Assembly (NCBI GenBank): GCA_902774245.1
Contig: CACYHQ010000015.1
Span: 1 to 61,524, forward strand
Length of the DNA: 61,524 bases
Origin: an uncultured bacterium
GTDB taxonomy: Bacteria > Verrucomicrobiota > Lentisphaeria > Victivallales > UBA1829
Direction: 5' to 3'
The translations under genes and the position numbers were made by a program. Below, in pieces: positions 17,373 to 26,668 of this stretch. How positions within the stretch are numbered: the first letter of the stretch is position 1; each line of letters starts with the position of its first letter. The notes beneath the pieces are model-generated. The model saw only the letters and a program-made list of their open reading frames with translations, did no database searches and was not told the origin of the DNA.

Positions 17373-19247
17373 ATGCGTAATTTCATCCTTGCGATCCTCT
17401 TCGCGTTCCTGTGCTCCGCCGGGCTCGCGGTGTCCGCCCAGGACGCCGCCGCCCTGCAGCAGGCCGCCGCGAATCAGGCTCAGACGGTCGCCGCCGATGC
17501 GGCGAAGACCGCCGAACCTGCGAAATCCGCGTTCCCGAAGAAACTGTCCGAGCTTGAAGCCAGCATCCCCGGCCTCAAGCGAAACAGCCAGATGTCCGAA
17601 CCCGACGAATGCTTCGACTGGTACGAAGACCCCGCCACGGGCCGCGTGTACCTCGTCTACGTCTGGGGCAACGCCGAAACGATGGCGAAGTATACTGCCG
17701 ATGCCGCGGCCGTCGCCGCCGAAAAGCTCCTCGCGGGCGATGAAGCCGGCGCGAAGCTGGTCACCGACAATGCGAAGAGCGTCGTCGATGCGACCCGCGC
17801 GGCCAAGGGCTACGGCCTCGTCTACTCCGTCTCCTTCGCGAAGGGCAAAGACCTCCACGACGGACGCGAGATCCTCATCGTGAAGCCGGTCAACCGCAGC
17901 AAAGGCAAAGTGATCCTCGCGCGCTCCATGGCGGTCGAGGAAGTGAAGGACGGCCTCCTGGTCGCGTCTTCCCTCGAAACCGGCGACGTCGTGGCCGAGT
18001 TCATGCCCGCGATACTCTACAACGAATCCGTGCGCGAAGGCAGCCAGGCCAAGTCCCTCCCCGGCTTCGGCACCGCCATCAACAACCTCTGGCACAGCAC
18101 CGGCATCTACGACATCTACCGTCAGACGACCGCCGACTTCTCCAAGACCTGGATCCTCGGCCTCGGACGTCTCCTCATGATGTTCGTCGCCCTCATCCTG
18201 CTCTACCTCGCCATCGTCAAGGGATTCGAACCGCTCCTGCTCCTCCCGATCGGTTTCGGCGCTCTCCTCGCCAACATCCCGCTCGCCGGCATCAGCGGCC
18301 CGGACGGACTCCAGGGCATGATCTACATGGTCGGCATTGAGTCCGGCGTGTTCCCGTGCCTCATCTTCATGGGCGTTGGCGCGATGACCGACTTCGGCCC
18401 GATGCTCGCGAATCCGCGCACCGCCCTCCTCGGCGCGGCCGCCCAGTTCGGCATCTTCGGCGCGCTCCTCGGCGCGCTCGCGCTGAACGTCGTCCCCGGC
18501 ATCACGTTCAACATCAAGGACGCCGCGTCCATCGGCATCATCGGCGGCGCGGACGGCCCGACCTCCATCTTCGTGACCTCCCGCCTGTCTCCGTCGCTCC
18601 TCGGCGCCATCGCCGTCGCCGCGTACTCCTACATGGCCCTGGTCCCGATCATCCAGCCCCCGATCATGAAGCTCTGCACGACCGAGGCGGAACGCAAGAT
18701 CCGCATGAAACAGCTCCGCGTCGTGCCGAAGATCGAGAAGATCTGCTTCCCGGTCCTCATCACGCTCCTCTGCGCGTTCCTGCTCCCGGACGCCGCCCCG
18801 CTGATCGGCATGCTCATGCTCGGCAACCTGATGCGCGAATGCGGCGTGGTCGACCGTCTGTCCGACACCGCCCAGAACGCCCTCATCAACATCGTGACGA
18901 TCTTCCTCGGCATCGCGGTCGGCTCCAAGCTCTCCGCCGAGCAGTTCCTGAGTCTCCAGACGCTCGGCATCCTCGTCATGGGCTGCTGCGCGTTCTGCAT
19001 CGCCACAGCCGCGGGCGTCATGTTCGCCAAGATCATGAACCTGCTCTCCAAGGAGAAGATCAACCCGCTCATCGGCGCTGCCGGCGTGTCCGCCGTCCCG
19101 ATGGCGGCCCGTGTCGCCAACAAGCTCGGCCTCGAATACGACAGCCAGAACTTCCTGCTCATGCACGCCATGGGCCCGAACGTCTCCGGCGTGATCGGAT
19201 CCGCGGTCGCGGCGGGCGTCCTGCTCTCCCTCTGCGGCGGTCTCTGA
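17373..19247 (+). CDS. oadB: sodium-pumping decarboxylase beta subunit with extra N-terminal exported region
   Basis: 624 residues, against about 375-435 usual for the family. The typical beta subunit begins near residue 250 ([45 protein letters not shown]) and contains the conserved [10 protein letters not shown] and the C-terminal [15 protein letters not shown]. It decarboxylates carboxybiotin and exports sodium. The first 245 residues are extra: a signal-like helix (about 1-23), an Ala/Gln-rich stretch, then a mixed alpha/beta region with [20 protein letters not shown]. That region would lie outside the cytoplasm. Its role is unknown. A strong terminator follows. Confidence 0.9.
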   Translation: MRNFILAILFAFLCSAGLAVSAQDAAALQQAAANQAQTVAADAAKTAEPAKSAFPKKLSELEASIPGLKRNSQMSEPDECFDWYEDPATGRVYLVYVWGNAETMAKYTADAAAVAAEKLLAGDEAGAKLVTDNAKSVVDATRAAKGYGLVYSVSFAKGKDLHDGREILIVKPVNRSKGKVILARSMAVEEVKDGLLVASSLETGDVVAEFMPAILYNESVREGSQAKSLPGFGTAINNLWHSTGIYDIYRQTTADFSKTWILGLGRLLMMFVALILLYLAIVKGFEPLLLLPIGFGALLANIPLAGISGPDGLQGMIYMVGIESGVFPCLIFMGVGAMTDFGPMLANPRTALLGAAAQFGIFGALLGALALNVVPGITFNIKDAASIGIIGGADGPTSIFVTSRLSPSLLGAIAVAAYSYMALVPIIQPPIMKLCTTEAERKIRMKQLRVVPKIEKICFPVLITLLCAFLLPDAAPLIGMLMLGNLMRECGVVDRLSDTAQNALINIVTIFLGIAVGSKLSAEQFLSLQTLGILVMGCCAFCIATAAGVMFAKIMNLLSKEKINPLIGAAGVSAVPMAARVANKLGLEYDSQNFLLMHAMGPNVSGVIGSAVAAGVLLSLCGGL

Positions 19248-19274
19248 TCCCCGCTGTCAGACTAGAAAGATTAA

Positions 19275-19310
19275 TCCGGAACCGGCTTCAAAACCGGTTC
19301 CGGATTTTTT
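19275..19310 (+). terminator. strong terminator after oadB, probably also used by manA
   Basis: Perfect 11-bp stem TCCGGAACCGG (19275-19285) with CCGGTTCCGGA (19294-19304), 8-nt loop, then six T. On the minus strand it is followed by TTAATCTTTC and lies 54 nt past the manA stop, so it can serve both converging units. Confidence 0.9.
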
Positions 19311-19357
19311 CGTGCACCTTATATTTTTGAGGGAGGATTGGGAAAAGGGAATAGTCT

Positions 19358-20356
19358 TCAGCAGGAAATCCGCAGGAAGGACGTCCGGGCGTGGAGCTGG
19401 ATATCGTCCGCGCCGGCGGGAAGGAACACGCAGTCGCCCTTGAAGAATTGAAGCATGGAGTCATTGCAGAACATCGAGCCGCATCCGTCGAGGAAAAGGA
19501 ATATCTGGAACGACTCGGGAGAAACATGGAACGTCGCGAGTTCGCGGCGCTGTTCCGTATTCACGAGTACGCGTTCCACCTGGAAATACTGACACCGGCA
19601 GAGCAGTTCCGAGGCGGTCCCGCCTGAATACCGCAGCAGGCGCATCGGCTGGCGCGGCTCGGGCATGGCTTCGAGGTTCGCGACGGCAAGTCCTTTTTCG
19701 AGGTGAAGCGGGCGTCTGTTTCCGTTCCGGTCGACGCGGTTGTAATCGTACAGACGGTACGTGAGGTTGGAACTCTGCTGGATTTCTGCGATCAGGCTGC
19801 CCGTGCCGATGGCGTGGACCGTGCCGGGCGGAATGAAGAAGAGGTCGTTTTTACGGGCGGGAACATACTGAAGATACTTTTCCACAGTCCCGTCCTCGAC
19901 CGCCCTTTGAAAGCTTTCCCGGCTGATCGTATGGTGCAGACCGTACGCGATCCGCGTGTCCGGTTCGGCGTCCATCACATACCACATCTCGGTCTTGCCG
20001 TTCTGTCCGTTCTCGTGCTCTTTCGCAAACTCGTCGGACGGATGCACCTGCACGGAGAGGTCGCGCTTGGCGTCGATGAGCTTCACGAGCACAGGCAAAT
20101 CCGCACCGCCGTGCGCGTGTTCGCCCAGATACCCGGGATGCGCCCGAAGGATTTCGTCCAGCGGCATCCCGATCCATTCCCCGCTCGCGGCGATGCTCAC
20201 GCCGTCCGGGTGCGTGGAGCACTCCCACGTCTCGGCGACGACGTCGGACGCGACGTGCTTGGCGAAGTCGTCATTGAGGCGCGTACCGCCCCAAAGATAA
20301 TCCTTCGCCGCGGGATGCAGCAGAAATGGAACGGGCCGGGACAAATCGGACCTCAC
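19358..20356 (-). CDS. manA: mannose-6-phosphate isomerase, class I
   Basis: 332 residues if started at GTG 20356. This start overlaps the manC stop as GTGA and directly precedes the family N-terminus VPFLLHPAAKDYLWGGTRL. Zinc-site elements are visible: QVHPSDEFA, E in KTEMWYVM and GTVHAIGTGSLIAEIQ. It converts fructose-6-phosphate and mannose-6-phosphate, feeding GDP-mannose synthesis with ManC. The length fits the short bacterial class. A longer open frame upstream reads as Arg/Gly-rich nonsense inside manC and was discarded. Confidence 0.9.
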   Translation of the reverse strand: MRSDLSRPVPFLLHPAAKDYLWGGTRLNDDFAKHVASDVVAETWECSTHPDGVSIAASGEWIGMPLDEILRAHPGYLGEHAHGGADLPVLVKLIDAKRDLSVQVHPSDEFAKEHENGQNGKTEMWYVMDAEPDTRIAYGLHHTISRESFQRAVEDGTVEKYLQYVPARKNDLFFIPPGTVHAIGTGSLIAEIQQSSNLTYRLYDYNRVDRNGNRRPLHLEKGLAVANLEAMPEPRQPMRLLRYSGGTASELLCRCQYFQVERVLVNTEQRRELATFHVSPESFQIFLFLDGCGSMFCNDSMLQFFKGDCVFLPAGADDIQLHARTSFLRISC

Positions 20357-21672
20357 AGGGACGGCAGTTTGTATTTTTTCTTGTCGAGCTTGGATATCTC
20401 CTGCCCGACCTGGACTTCGATCAGCTTCAGCGCGGCATCCGCGAAGATCGTGTGGCGGCAACCCGCCTCGATCGTGATCACGTCTCCGGCGCGGACCTTC
20501 TGCTCCATGCCGTCGACGATGGTGCGCCCTTCGCCGCTGATGACCGTCCATATCTCGTCGCGTTTTTCATGGCTGTGATAGTTCATGGACTGGCCGGGCT
20601 TCAGGTCGATCTTGATCGTCAGGCTGCCTTCCTCGACGTTCAGAATCTGGAACGTGCCCCACGATTTCTCGGCGAACATGATTTGGTTCTCAAACTTGTC
20701 GACGATGGTCTTGATGCGCGCCGAACGGTCCTTGTCCGACACCAGAATGCCTTCCGGCGAGGCGGCGATCACCACGTCATGCACGCCCATCGCCAGCACC
20801 GGCATCGAAAGCTCGTTCAGGATATGCACGTTGCCGCACTGGTCGTCGATCACGGCGTTTCCGAGCGTGTTGCCGGGCATGACCTCCGTGAGCGTGTTCC
20901 AAGTGCCGATGTCGCGCCATTCGCCGCTGAACCGCATCACCTGAATGTCCGGCTCCTTCTCGACCACGGCGTAGTCGAAGCTGATCTTCGGCAGCGTGGC
21001 GTACTGCTGGAAGAGGTCGTGATAGTCCGTGTACGAGATCATCTCGTGCGCCTTTTTCAGCACGTATCCGATCCGGTATGCGAAAACGCCACCGTTCCAC
21101 AGCGCCCCCTGCGCGATGTACTTCTCCGCGGTGTACATGTCCGGCTTCTCCTTGAACTCGCTCACGCGGCTCAAATCCGCTTTTTCCTTCGGGATGATGT
21201 AACCGTATTTCTCGCTCGGATGAAGCGGCCGGATGCCCATCAGCGTCAGGTTCGCCTCGCCCTTCGAGGCCTGTTCCCAGAGACGCTTCAGAAACTCGAA
21301 ATAATCGTCGTTCACGTACGGGTCGACCGGGCAGACGACAACAGCCTCATCCTCGGAAACGCCCTGCACGGTGTGAAGGTACTCCGTCGCCAGCACGATC
21401 GCCGGGAACGTGTCGCGGCGGCACGGCTCAACCGAGATGCCCACGCCGTCGCCGAGCTGGTTGAGAAGCGCGGACACCTGCGTCTTCGAAGTCGCGACCG
21501 TCACGGTCGAATCCGAATCCGCCGCCTTGATCTGCCGGTACACGCGCTGGACCATGGATTCCGGTTCGCCGTCCGGCCCGACGAAGAATTTGATGAACTG
21601 TTTCGACCGGACATCGTTGGAGAGCGGCCAGAGGCGCTTTCCCGATCCGCCTGAGAGAAGGATGATGTTCAT
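20353..21672 (-). CDS. manC: mannose-1-phosphate guanylyltransferase with C-terminal cupin domain
   Basis: 439 residues. The N-terminal nucleotidyltransferase has LLSGGSGKRLWPLSND (5-20), the pyrophosphorylase signature, and a VVCPVDPYV motif for metal and sugar binding. The C-terminal cupin half has QSMNYHSHEKRDEIWTVISG and IEAGCRHTI. It makes GDP-mannose from mannose-1-phosphate; in bifunctional members the cupin also isomerises mannose-6-phosphate. That activity may be redundant here because a separate class I manA overlaps it. It is third in the rfbC-rfbD-manC-manA unit, 32 nt after rfbD. Confidence 0.92.
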   Translation of the reverse strand: MNIILLSGGSGKRLWPLSNDVRSKQFIKFFVGPDGEPESMVQRVYRQIKAADSDSTVTVATSKTQVSALLNQLGDGVGISVEPCRRDTFPAIVLATEYLHTVQGVSEDEAVVVCPVDPYVNDDYFEFLKRLWEQASKGEANLTLMGIRPLHPSEKYGYIIPKEKADLSRVSEFKEKPDMYTAEKYIAQGALWNGGVFAYRIGYVLKKAHEMISYTDYHDLFQQYATLPKISFDYAVVEKEPDIQVMRFSGEWRDIGTWNTLTEVMPGNTLGNAVIDDQCGNVHILNELSMPVLAMGVHDVVIAASPEGILVSDKDRSARIKTIVDKFENQIMFAEKSWGTFQILNVEEGSLTIKIDLKPGQSMNYHSHEKRDEIWTVISGEGRTIVDGMEQKVRAGDVITIEAGCRHTIFADAALKLIEVQVGQEISKLDKKKYKLPSL

Positions 21673-21704
21673 TTGCGGAAATATGGTGGAAGTCAGTTGG
21701 AGGT

Positions 21705-22556
21705 TTAGACGGAAAAATCACTCTTCATGAACTCGGCAAGGGCGTCGTGCCAGTCGGGCATAGCGGGAAGTCCGGCGAGGCGGAGCATCATCTTGTCGAG
21801 ACGGGAATTCTTCGGACGCGGCGCGGGACGCGGGAATTCATCGGTCGTGCACGGGGAAACGGCCTGCGTTTTCCCGGCGAGACGGAATATCTCCTGCGCG
21901 AAGTCGAACCACGTGGCCTCGCCCTCGCAGGTGAGGTGGAACGTGCCGACGAGCTCCGGTTTCGCGAGGATGTTGCGAAGCTGACGCGCCACGGCGGTCG
22001 TCGAGGTCGGATTGCCGTGCTGATCCGCAACCACCTTCAGCATCGGACGCGTGCCGTCCGCCAGCGACATCATCGCGTGGACAAAGCTCGGTCCGCCGTG
22101 TCCGTAGAGCCAGGAGATCCGGCAGATCACGTGGTTCGGGCAGTGCCGGCGCACAGCTTCCTCGCCCGCGAACTTGCTTTTGCCGTAGACGGTGTTCCCG
22201 CCGGTCGCCCGGTCGAATTCGTTGTACGGACGCTCGGAATCGCCGTCGAAGACGTAATCCGTGGAGATCGCGATGAGGCGCACGCCGTGTCGGTTGCAGG
22301 CGGCGGCAACGTTCGCCGTACCGAACGCGTTCAGTTTATACGCGAATTCGATTTCGCATTCACACTTGTCGACCGCGGTCATGGCGGCACAGTGGATTAC
22401 GGCGTCGGGCTTGTTTGCCGCCAGAAAGCGGTCAAAACCCGCCGCATCCGTGATGTCCGCCTCAGGCAGGTCCGCGATCACGATCTCGCAGTCCTTGAAC
22501 TCGTTCTGAAGCGTGCGGCCGAGCATGCCTTTGCCACCGGTGATGAGGAGTTTCAT
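21705..22556 (-). CDS. rfbD: dTDP-4-dehydrorhamnose reductase
   Basis: 283-residue extended SDR enzyme. It begins MKLLITGGKGMLGRTL with the NADPH-binding G-x-x-G-x-x-G motif, has STDYVFDG (catalytic Ser/Thr region) and NTVYGKSKFAGE with the Y-x3-K pair. It reduces dTDP-4-dehydrorhamnose to dTDP-rhamnose. Its ATG shares one base with the rfbC stop (TAATG), so translation is probably coupled. The first two enzymes of the pathway, RfbA and RfbB, are not in the window. Confidence 0.93.
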   Translation of the reverse strand: MKLLITGGKGMLGRTLQNEFKDCEIVIADLPEADITDAAGFDRFLAANKPDAVIHCAAMTAVDKCECEIEFAYKLNAFGTANVAAACNRHGVRLIAISTDYVFDGDSERPYNEFDRATGGNTVYGKSKFAGEEAVRRHCPNHVICRISWLYGHGGPSFVHAMMSLADGTRPMLKVVADQHGNPTSTTAVARQLRNILAKPELVGTFHLTCEGEATWFDFAQEIFRLAGKTQAVSPCTTDEFPRPAPRPKNSRLDKMMLRLAGLPAMPDWHDALAEFMKSDFSV

Positions 22557-23110
22557 TACGCTTCCTCCCACGGTACGATCTCGGCGAGACGCGGATGCTT
22601 TTTGTCCTTTTCGGAGAGATTCCACTCGCCGGGACTCATACGCCAGTCAATGGCAAGATCGGGGTCATTGAAGATAATGCCGCGTTCAGCAGACGGCATG
22701 TAGATGTTGTCGCACTTGTACGCGAAGACGGCCTCGTCGCTGAGCACGGCAAATCCGTGCGCGAATCCGCGCGGGATGTACAGCTGGCGCTTGTTTTCGG
22801 CGGAAAGCTCCACCGCGACGTGTTTGCCATAGGTCGGCGATCCCTTGCGAATGTCGACCGCCACGTCCAGCACGGCGCCAACGATCGCACGGACGATCTT
22901 CGCCTGTGTATACGGCGCGGCCTGGTAATGCAGCCCGCGGAGCACACCGGCGCAGGATTTGGACTCGTTGTCCTGCACCCATTTGTTCGTGATTCCGGCA
23001 GCCTCATACGCCGCCTGGTTCCAGGATTCGAAGAAATATCCGCGGGAATCACCGAAGACTTTCGGTTCGATGATCAGCACGCCGGGGAGTTCGGTTTTGA
23101 TGATGTTCAT
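22556..23110 (-). CDS. rfbC: dTDP-4-dehydrorhamnose 3,5-epimerase
   Basis: 184 residues, the usual family length. Seen motifs: PGVLIIEPKVFGDSRGYFFE at the N-terminus, GVLRGLHYQ with the catalytic His, KIVRAIVGAVLDVAVDIRKGSPTYG, and IPRGFAHGFAVLSD. It performs the double epimerisation before RfbD. It is the first gene of the sugar-nucleotide operon, with a GTGAGG-type ribosome site and a clear promoter upstream. Confidence 0.94.
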   Translation of the reverse strand: MNIIKTELPGVLIIEPKVFGDSRGYFFESWNQAAYEAAGITNKWVQDNESKSCAGVLRGLHYQAAPYTQAKIVRAIVGAVLDVAVDIRKGSPTYGKHVAVELSAENKRQLYIPRGFAHGFAVLSDEAVFAYKCDNIYMPSAERGIIFNDPDLAIDWRMSPGEWNLSEKDKKHPRLAEIVPWEEA

Positions 23111-23153
23111 GGTTCGATCAGCCTCACTAGATTAATGTAATGCATTCCGGTTT

Positions 23154-23181
23154 ACTGTAGCAGTTTTTACCCGAAAGTCAA
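23154..23181 (-). promoter_or_regulatory. promoter of the rfbC-rfbD-manC-manA operon
   Basis: On the minus strand TTGACT (23181-23176), 16 bp, TACAGT (23159-23154). Confidence 0.6.
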
Positions 23182-23256
23182 GCGGAAACCCTGAAAAAAA
23201 GCCGGATTTTACGAGGCGGTATCCGTTATAAACGGATAAATCGCATTTTCAGCGGA

Positions 23257-24150
23257 TCATTTTGCGAGGGCGAGGATGACCACGCCGAGCAGGATCAGCG
23301 CCAGCGCGCACGCTTTCTTCTTCACGTGGACGTCGCGAAAATACCATGCGCCCGCCGTGAACGACACGATGCAGCTGCACCGTCGCACCAGCGAGACGAT
23401 CGAAATCTGAATGTCCGGCAGGCTGACCGCGTAGAAATACAGAAAGTCGGCGACGATGAGCAGGACGCCCGTGAGCGGGATCGTCCAGCGCCAGATGAAT
23501 TTGTGTTTCTGCCCGAAGCATTTCGCGCGGATCAGACAGCCCGCGCCGAGGATGAAGACGAGGTCGACGGAGAACCAGAACTGGACCGTGCGCGGCGGGA
23601 TATGAAGCGAGTTCAGGAGGTATTTGTCGTAGAGCGCGGAGGCCGCGCCGAGGATCGTGCCGAGCAGGATCAGATGCACCTCGCGGGCGCGCCGGAAGGA
23701 GATGCCTTCGAGCTTGCCGAAGACGGAGAAAAGATAGTAGCCAGTGAAGATCAGGAGCATGGCGACGCCCTGCCAGAGCGTCGGGATCTCGTGGAACAGC
23801 AGCAGGCCGCCGATGAAGGTCCAGACCGGGCTGCTCGCGCGGATGGGCGCGGCGATGGAGATCGGCAGGTCGCGCATGGCGTAATAGACGCAGGTCCAGC
23901 TTGAGGAGACGAGCAGAGATTTGAGGACGATCAGGGCGAAATCGCGTCCGGAGCACTTCGCGTCGGCGAAGGATCCGGTCCACAGCACGGTCGCGAGCAG
24001 ATAGAACGCCGAGCCGCAGAGCGTGGCGAAAAAGAGCACATGCATCACGGAGTTTTTGTCGACGGCGTGTTTCTTGCAGAGGTCGTAGAAGCCGAGCGCG
24101 AACGCGGAACCGAGAACGGGCAGAAGCCACGCGGGAAGGGAAACGGGCAT
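23257..24150 (-). CDS. EamA/DMT-family membrane transporter
   Basis: 297 residues with about ten membrane helices in two EamA halves (IAAPIRASSPVWTFIGGLLLF in the first half, a similar IVSLVRRCSCIVSFTAGAWYF in the second). Members export amino acids, nucleotide-linked compounds or drugs, but the substrate cannot be told. It starts 36 nt past the ptsI stop and has no promoter of the usual form, so it is probably co-transcribed with ptsH-ptsI. It ends AlaLys at the stop; no clear terminator is seen in the 146 nt before rfbC. Confidence 0.82.
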   Translation of the reverse strand: MPVSLPAWLLPVLGSAFALGFYDLCKKHAVDKNSVMHVLFFATLCGSAFYLLATVLWTGSFADAKCSGRDFALIVLKSLLVSSSWTCVYYAMRDLPISIAAPIRASSPVWTFIGGLLLFHEIPTLWQGVAMLLIFTGYYLFSVFGKLEGISFRRAREVHLILLGTILGAASALYDKYLLNSLHIPPRTVQFWFSVDLVFILGAGCLIRAKCFGQKHKFIWRWTIPLTGVLLIVADFLYFYAVSLPDIQISIVSLVRRCSCIVSFTAGAWYFRDVHVKKKACALALILLGVVILALAK

Positions 24151-24186
24151 AACGGATCAGCTTTCTGTATTCATCAGAAGCAACGG

Positions 24187-26019
24187 TCAGCCGAGGATGG
24201 ACGCGATGTCCGGCGCGACCGACTGGATGTGCTCCTTCGCGAGGACCATGACGTCCTCCGGATCGGCGGCCGTGAGCGCGATCTTCGCGAGCTGTTCCGA
24301 GGCGAGCATGGAGGTCTTGCGGATGACGCCGCGGACTTCCGCGAGGGCGTTCGGACTCATGCTCAGTTCCAGCACGCCGAGTCCAAGCAGGATGGGCGTG
24401 AATCGCGGATCGGCGGCGATCTCGCCGCAGACGCAGACCGGAATGCGGTGTTTCTTCGCGGCCTCGACCGTGAGGCGGATCAGCTCCATGACGGCCGGAT
24501 GGCTAGGGCGGTAGAGATAGGCGACGCGTTCGTTCAGGCGGTCGACCGCGAGCGTGTACTGGACCAGGTCGTTGGACCCGATGCTGAAGAAATCGACCTT
24601 CGCGGCAAGCGCGTCCGCGATGAGGCATGCGCTCGGAATCTCGATCATGGCGCCGACCTTGACCTTCGGATCGAACGGGACATTCTCGTTTTTCAGTTCC
24701 TCCATGATCTCGTCGCGGATGGAAAGCAGTTCCTCGATCTCGGAGAGAGAGGAAACCATCGGGAACATGATCCGCAGGTCGCCTTCCGTTCCGGCGCGAA
24801 GCAACGCGCGGAGCTGGGTGCGGATGAGCTGGGGTTTCTCGTGGCAGAGACGAATCGCGCGGAGTCCGAGAAACGGGTTCGGTTCGCGCGTGGCGGACGC
24901 CGAGGCGAAATCGAGCTTGTCGCCGCCGAGGTCGACCGTACGGATGGTGACAGCGCGTCCTCGCATGGCACGCAGCAGCTTCGCGTAAATCTGATACTGC
25001 GTTTCCTCGTCGGGCGCGATCGGAGTGTTCATGAAGAGGTATTCGGTACGGAAGAGCCCGATGCCCTCCGCGCCGCAGCGGGAGACTTCCTCCAGGTCGT
25101 CCGCGCCTTCGATGTTGGCGCAGAGTTTCACGCGGTAGCCGTCGGTCGTTTCGGCGGCGCGGGAGCTTTCCTTCTGCAGGATGCTGTAGAGTTCGTCCTT
25201 GCGGCTGATCTTCTCGCGGTAGAACGCCAGCGTTTCGCGGCTGGGGTTGCGGATGACCATGCCGAGGAAGCCGTCCACGATCACCTCGTCGCCGTTGGCG
25301 AACTTGCCCGCGATGTTCCGCATGCCCACGACCGCCGGGATGCGCAGGGAGCGCGCGAGGATGGAGGTGTGGCAGGTCTTGCTGCCGGTCTCGATCGCGA
25401 ATCCGAGGATATTCTTCCGGTCGAGCATGGCGGTGTCGGACGGGGTCAGGTCGTGCGCGATGACGACGGTGTTTTCAGGCAGATTGTCGAGCGAAGGGCC
25501 GCCGTCCTTGTCGCCGTTCAAATTGCGGAGGATGCGGTTCGCGATGTCGCGGATGTCGCCGGCGCGTTCGTTCAGGTAGGTATCGTTCGTGCCGGAGATG
25601 GCGTCGAGGTAACGCCGGACCGTGAGCAGGAAGGACGACTGCGCGTTGCAGAGCTCGTTGCGGATGCGCGAGACGACTTCCTTGTGCAGGAGCTTGTCCT
25701 CCACGATCAGCAGATGCGCGTCGAATATCTTCGCGTCGCGTTTTTCGATGGTCTTCCGCATCCGGTCCTGGATCGTCTTGATCTCGGACTTCGTCTTTTC
25801 GATGGCGGACTGGAAACGCGCGATCTCGGCGTCGATCTCGGACGCTTCGATCGGGATCGGATCGACCTCGCGGAAATCGGAGTGAGCCGCGCCGAAGACC
25901 AGCACGCGACCGCGGCAAATGCCCGGCGACGCCGGAAATCCGTGGAAGAGGACTTCCTTCTTTTCAACGGGATGCGGCGCTGCGGCCGGAAGAGGATCTG
26001 CGGAGGCGGGGTCGATCAT
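24187..26019 (-). CDS. ptsI: phosphoenolpyruvate-protein phosphotransferase (enzyme I)
   Basis: 610 residues. After a 20-residue Pro/Ala-rich head, FHGFPASPGICRGRV opens the family. The phospho-histidine is His217 in TGSKTCHTSILARSL. The C-terminal PEP-binding barrel shows GIGLFRTEYLFMN, RTVDLGGDK, MFPMVSS, GAMIEIPSA, FFSIGSNDLVQYTLAVDR and the CVCGEIAAD cysteine. It transfers phosphate from PEP to HPr. It overlaps ptsH by 4 nt (ATGA). No enzyme II gene is present here. Confidence 0.95.
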   Translation of the reverse strand: MIDPASADPLPAAAPHPVEKKEVLFHGFPASPGICRGRVLVFGAAHSDFREVDPIPIEASEIDAEIARFQSAIEKTKSEIKTIQDRMRKTIEKRDAKIFDAHLLIVEDKLLHKEVVSRIRNELCNAQSSFLLTVRRYLDAISGTNDTYLNERAGDIRDIANRILRNLNGDKDGGPSLDNLPENTVVIAHDLTPSDTAMLDRKNILGFAIETGSKTCHTSILARSLRIPAVVGMRNIAGKFANGDEVIVDGFLGMVIRNPSRETLAFYREKISRKDELYSILQKESSRAAETTDGYRVKLCANIEGADDLEEVSRCGAEGIGLFRTEYLFMNTPIAPDEETQYQIYAKLLRAMRGRAVTIRTVDLGGDKLDFASASATREPNPFLGLRAIRLCHEKPQLIRTQLRALLRAGTEGDLRIMFPMVSSLSEIEELLSIRDEIMEELKNENVPFDPKVKVGAMIEIPSACLIADALAAKVDFFSIGSNDLVQYTLAVDRLNERVAYLYRPSHPAVMELIRLTVEAAKKHRIPVCVCGEIAADPRFTPILLGLGVLELSMSPNALAEVRGVIRKTSMLASEQLAKIALTAADPEDVMVLAKEHIQSVAPDIASILG

Positions 26020-26297
26020 TCGTCGAAGCCTCCTTCGATGAGCGCGGAAAGGACCTCCATCGCCTTGTCTGCGTCGCGGCCGCTGATCTCGACACGGAGA
26101 CGCGTGCCCTTCGGAGCGGCGAGCATGAGCATGGACATGACGCTTTTTCCGTCGGCGACATGCCCGGAATCAAGGTTCGTAACGGATATCTCGGACTCGA
26201 AATCGGCGGCCGTCTGCACAAACACAGACGCGGGCCGCGCATGTATCCCGAGGGGATTGCTTACGACAAATTCTTTCGCGAGGTTCTTTGGATCCAT
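26016..26297 (-). CDS. ptsH: phosphocarrier protein HPr
   Basis: 93 residues. NPLGIHARPAS holds the phosphorylated His19. The site corresponding to regulatory Ser46 is Ser52 in GKSVMSMLMLAA. The C-terminus is slightly extended and acidic (GGFDE). It accepts phosphate from enzyme I in the cytoplasm. With ptsI it forms one unit from a strong promoter. Lack of nearby sugar-specific components leaves open whether this is a sugar or a regulatory phosphorelay. Confidence 0.94.
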   Translation of the reverse strand: MDPKNLAKEFVVSNPLGIHARPASVFVQTAADFESEISVTNLDSGHVADGKSVMSMLMLAAPKGTRLRVEISGRDADKAMEVLSALIEGGFDE

Positions 26298-26340
26298 ATC
26301 TTTGGTTCGGCCCTTTCGAAAACTCTAAGCCAACTATAAT

Positions 26341-26369
26341 AATATACACCCGTTTCAGCGTGTATTCAA
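26341..26369 (-). promoter_or_regulatory. promoter of ptsH-ptsI
   Basis: On the minus strand TTGAAT (26369-26364), 17 bp, TATATT (26346-26341). Confidence 0.72.
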
Positions 26370-26530
26370 GATGCGCGCGTAAAAAACACGGAAAACAATC
26401 GGAAAAGAAGAGCTGCCGCATCCGACTCGGACGGAGCCGTCGCGTCCGGGAAGTGCCTTCCCCGCCTCCCCTGCCCCGTATATTACTTCAGTAACTACAC
26501 AAAAAAAAGCCGATCTTTCACGTTTCCGGC

Positions 26531-26558
26531 TTGCTTTTCCCGCTGAACGGATTATATT
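26531..26558 (+). promoter_or_regulatory. promoter of the beta-helix gene
   Basis: TTGCTT (26531-26536), 16 bp, TATATT (26553-26558), giving a leader of about 105 nt. The rest of the 26298-26668 gap is A/T-rich without other recognised features. Confidence 0.65.
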
Positions 26559-26668
26559 AGACAAATATGCGCGTATACGTATTTCGAATACAACGTCGCA
26601 TGCAAAACCACAACACGAAACGCAACCCAACATACCAACACAAAACAAAAATCGAAAGGTCACACAAC

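Noticed and set aside
15222..19166. A 1314-codon open frame on the minus strand
   Set aside because: It lies antisense to oadG-oadA-oadB, which are unmistakable. Its product is a His/Asp/Glu/Arg/Gly-rich low-complexity string typical of the reverse strand of GC-rich genes.
23220..23238. Hairpin TATCCGTT-ATA-AACGGATA as terminator of the EamA gene
   Set aside because: The stem is perfect, but no T-run follows on the minus strand and the stem is A/T-rich; left uncalled.
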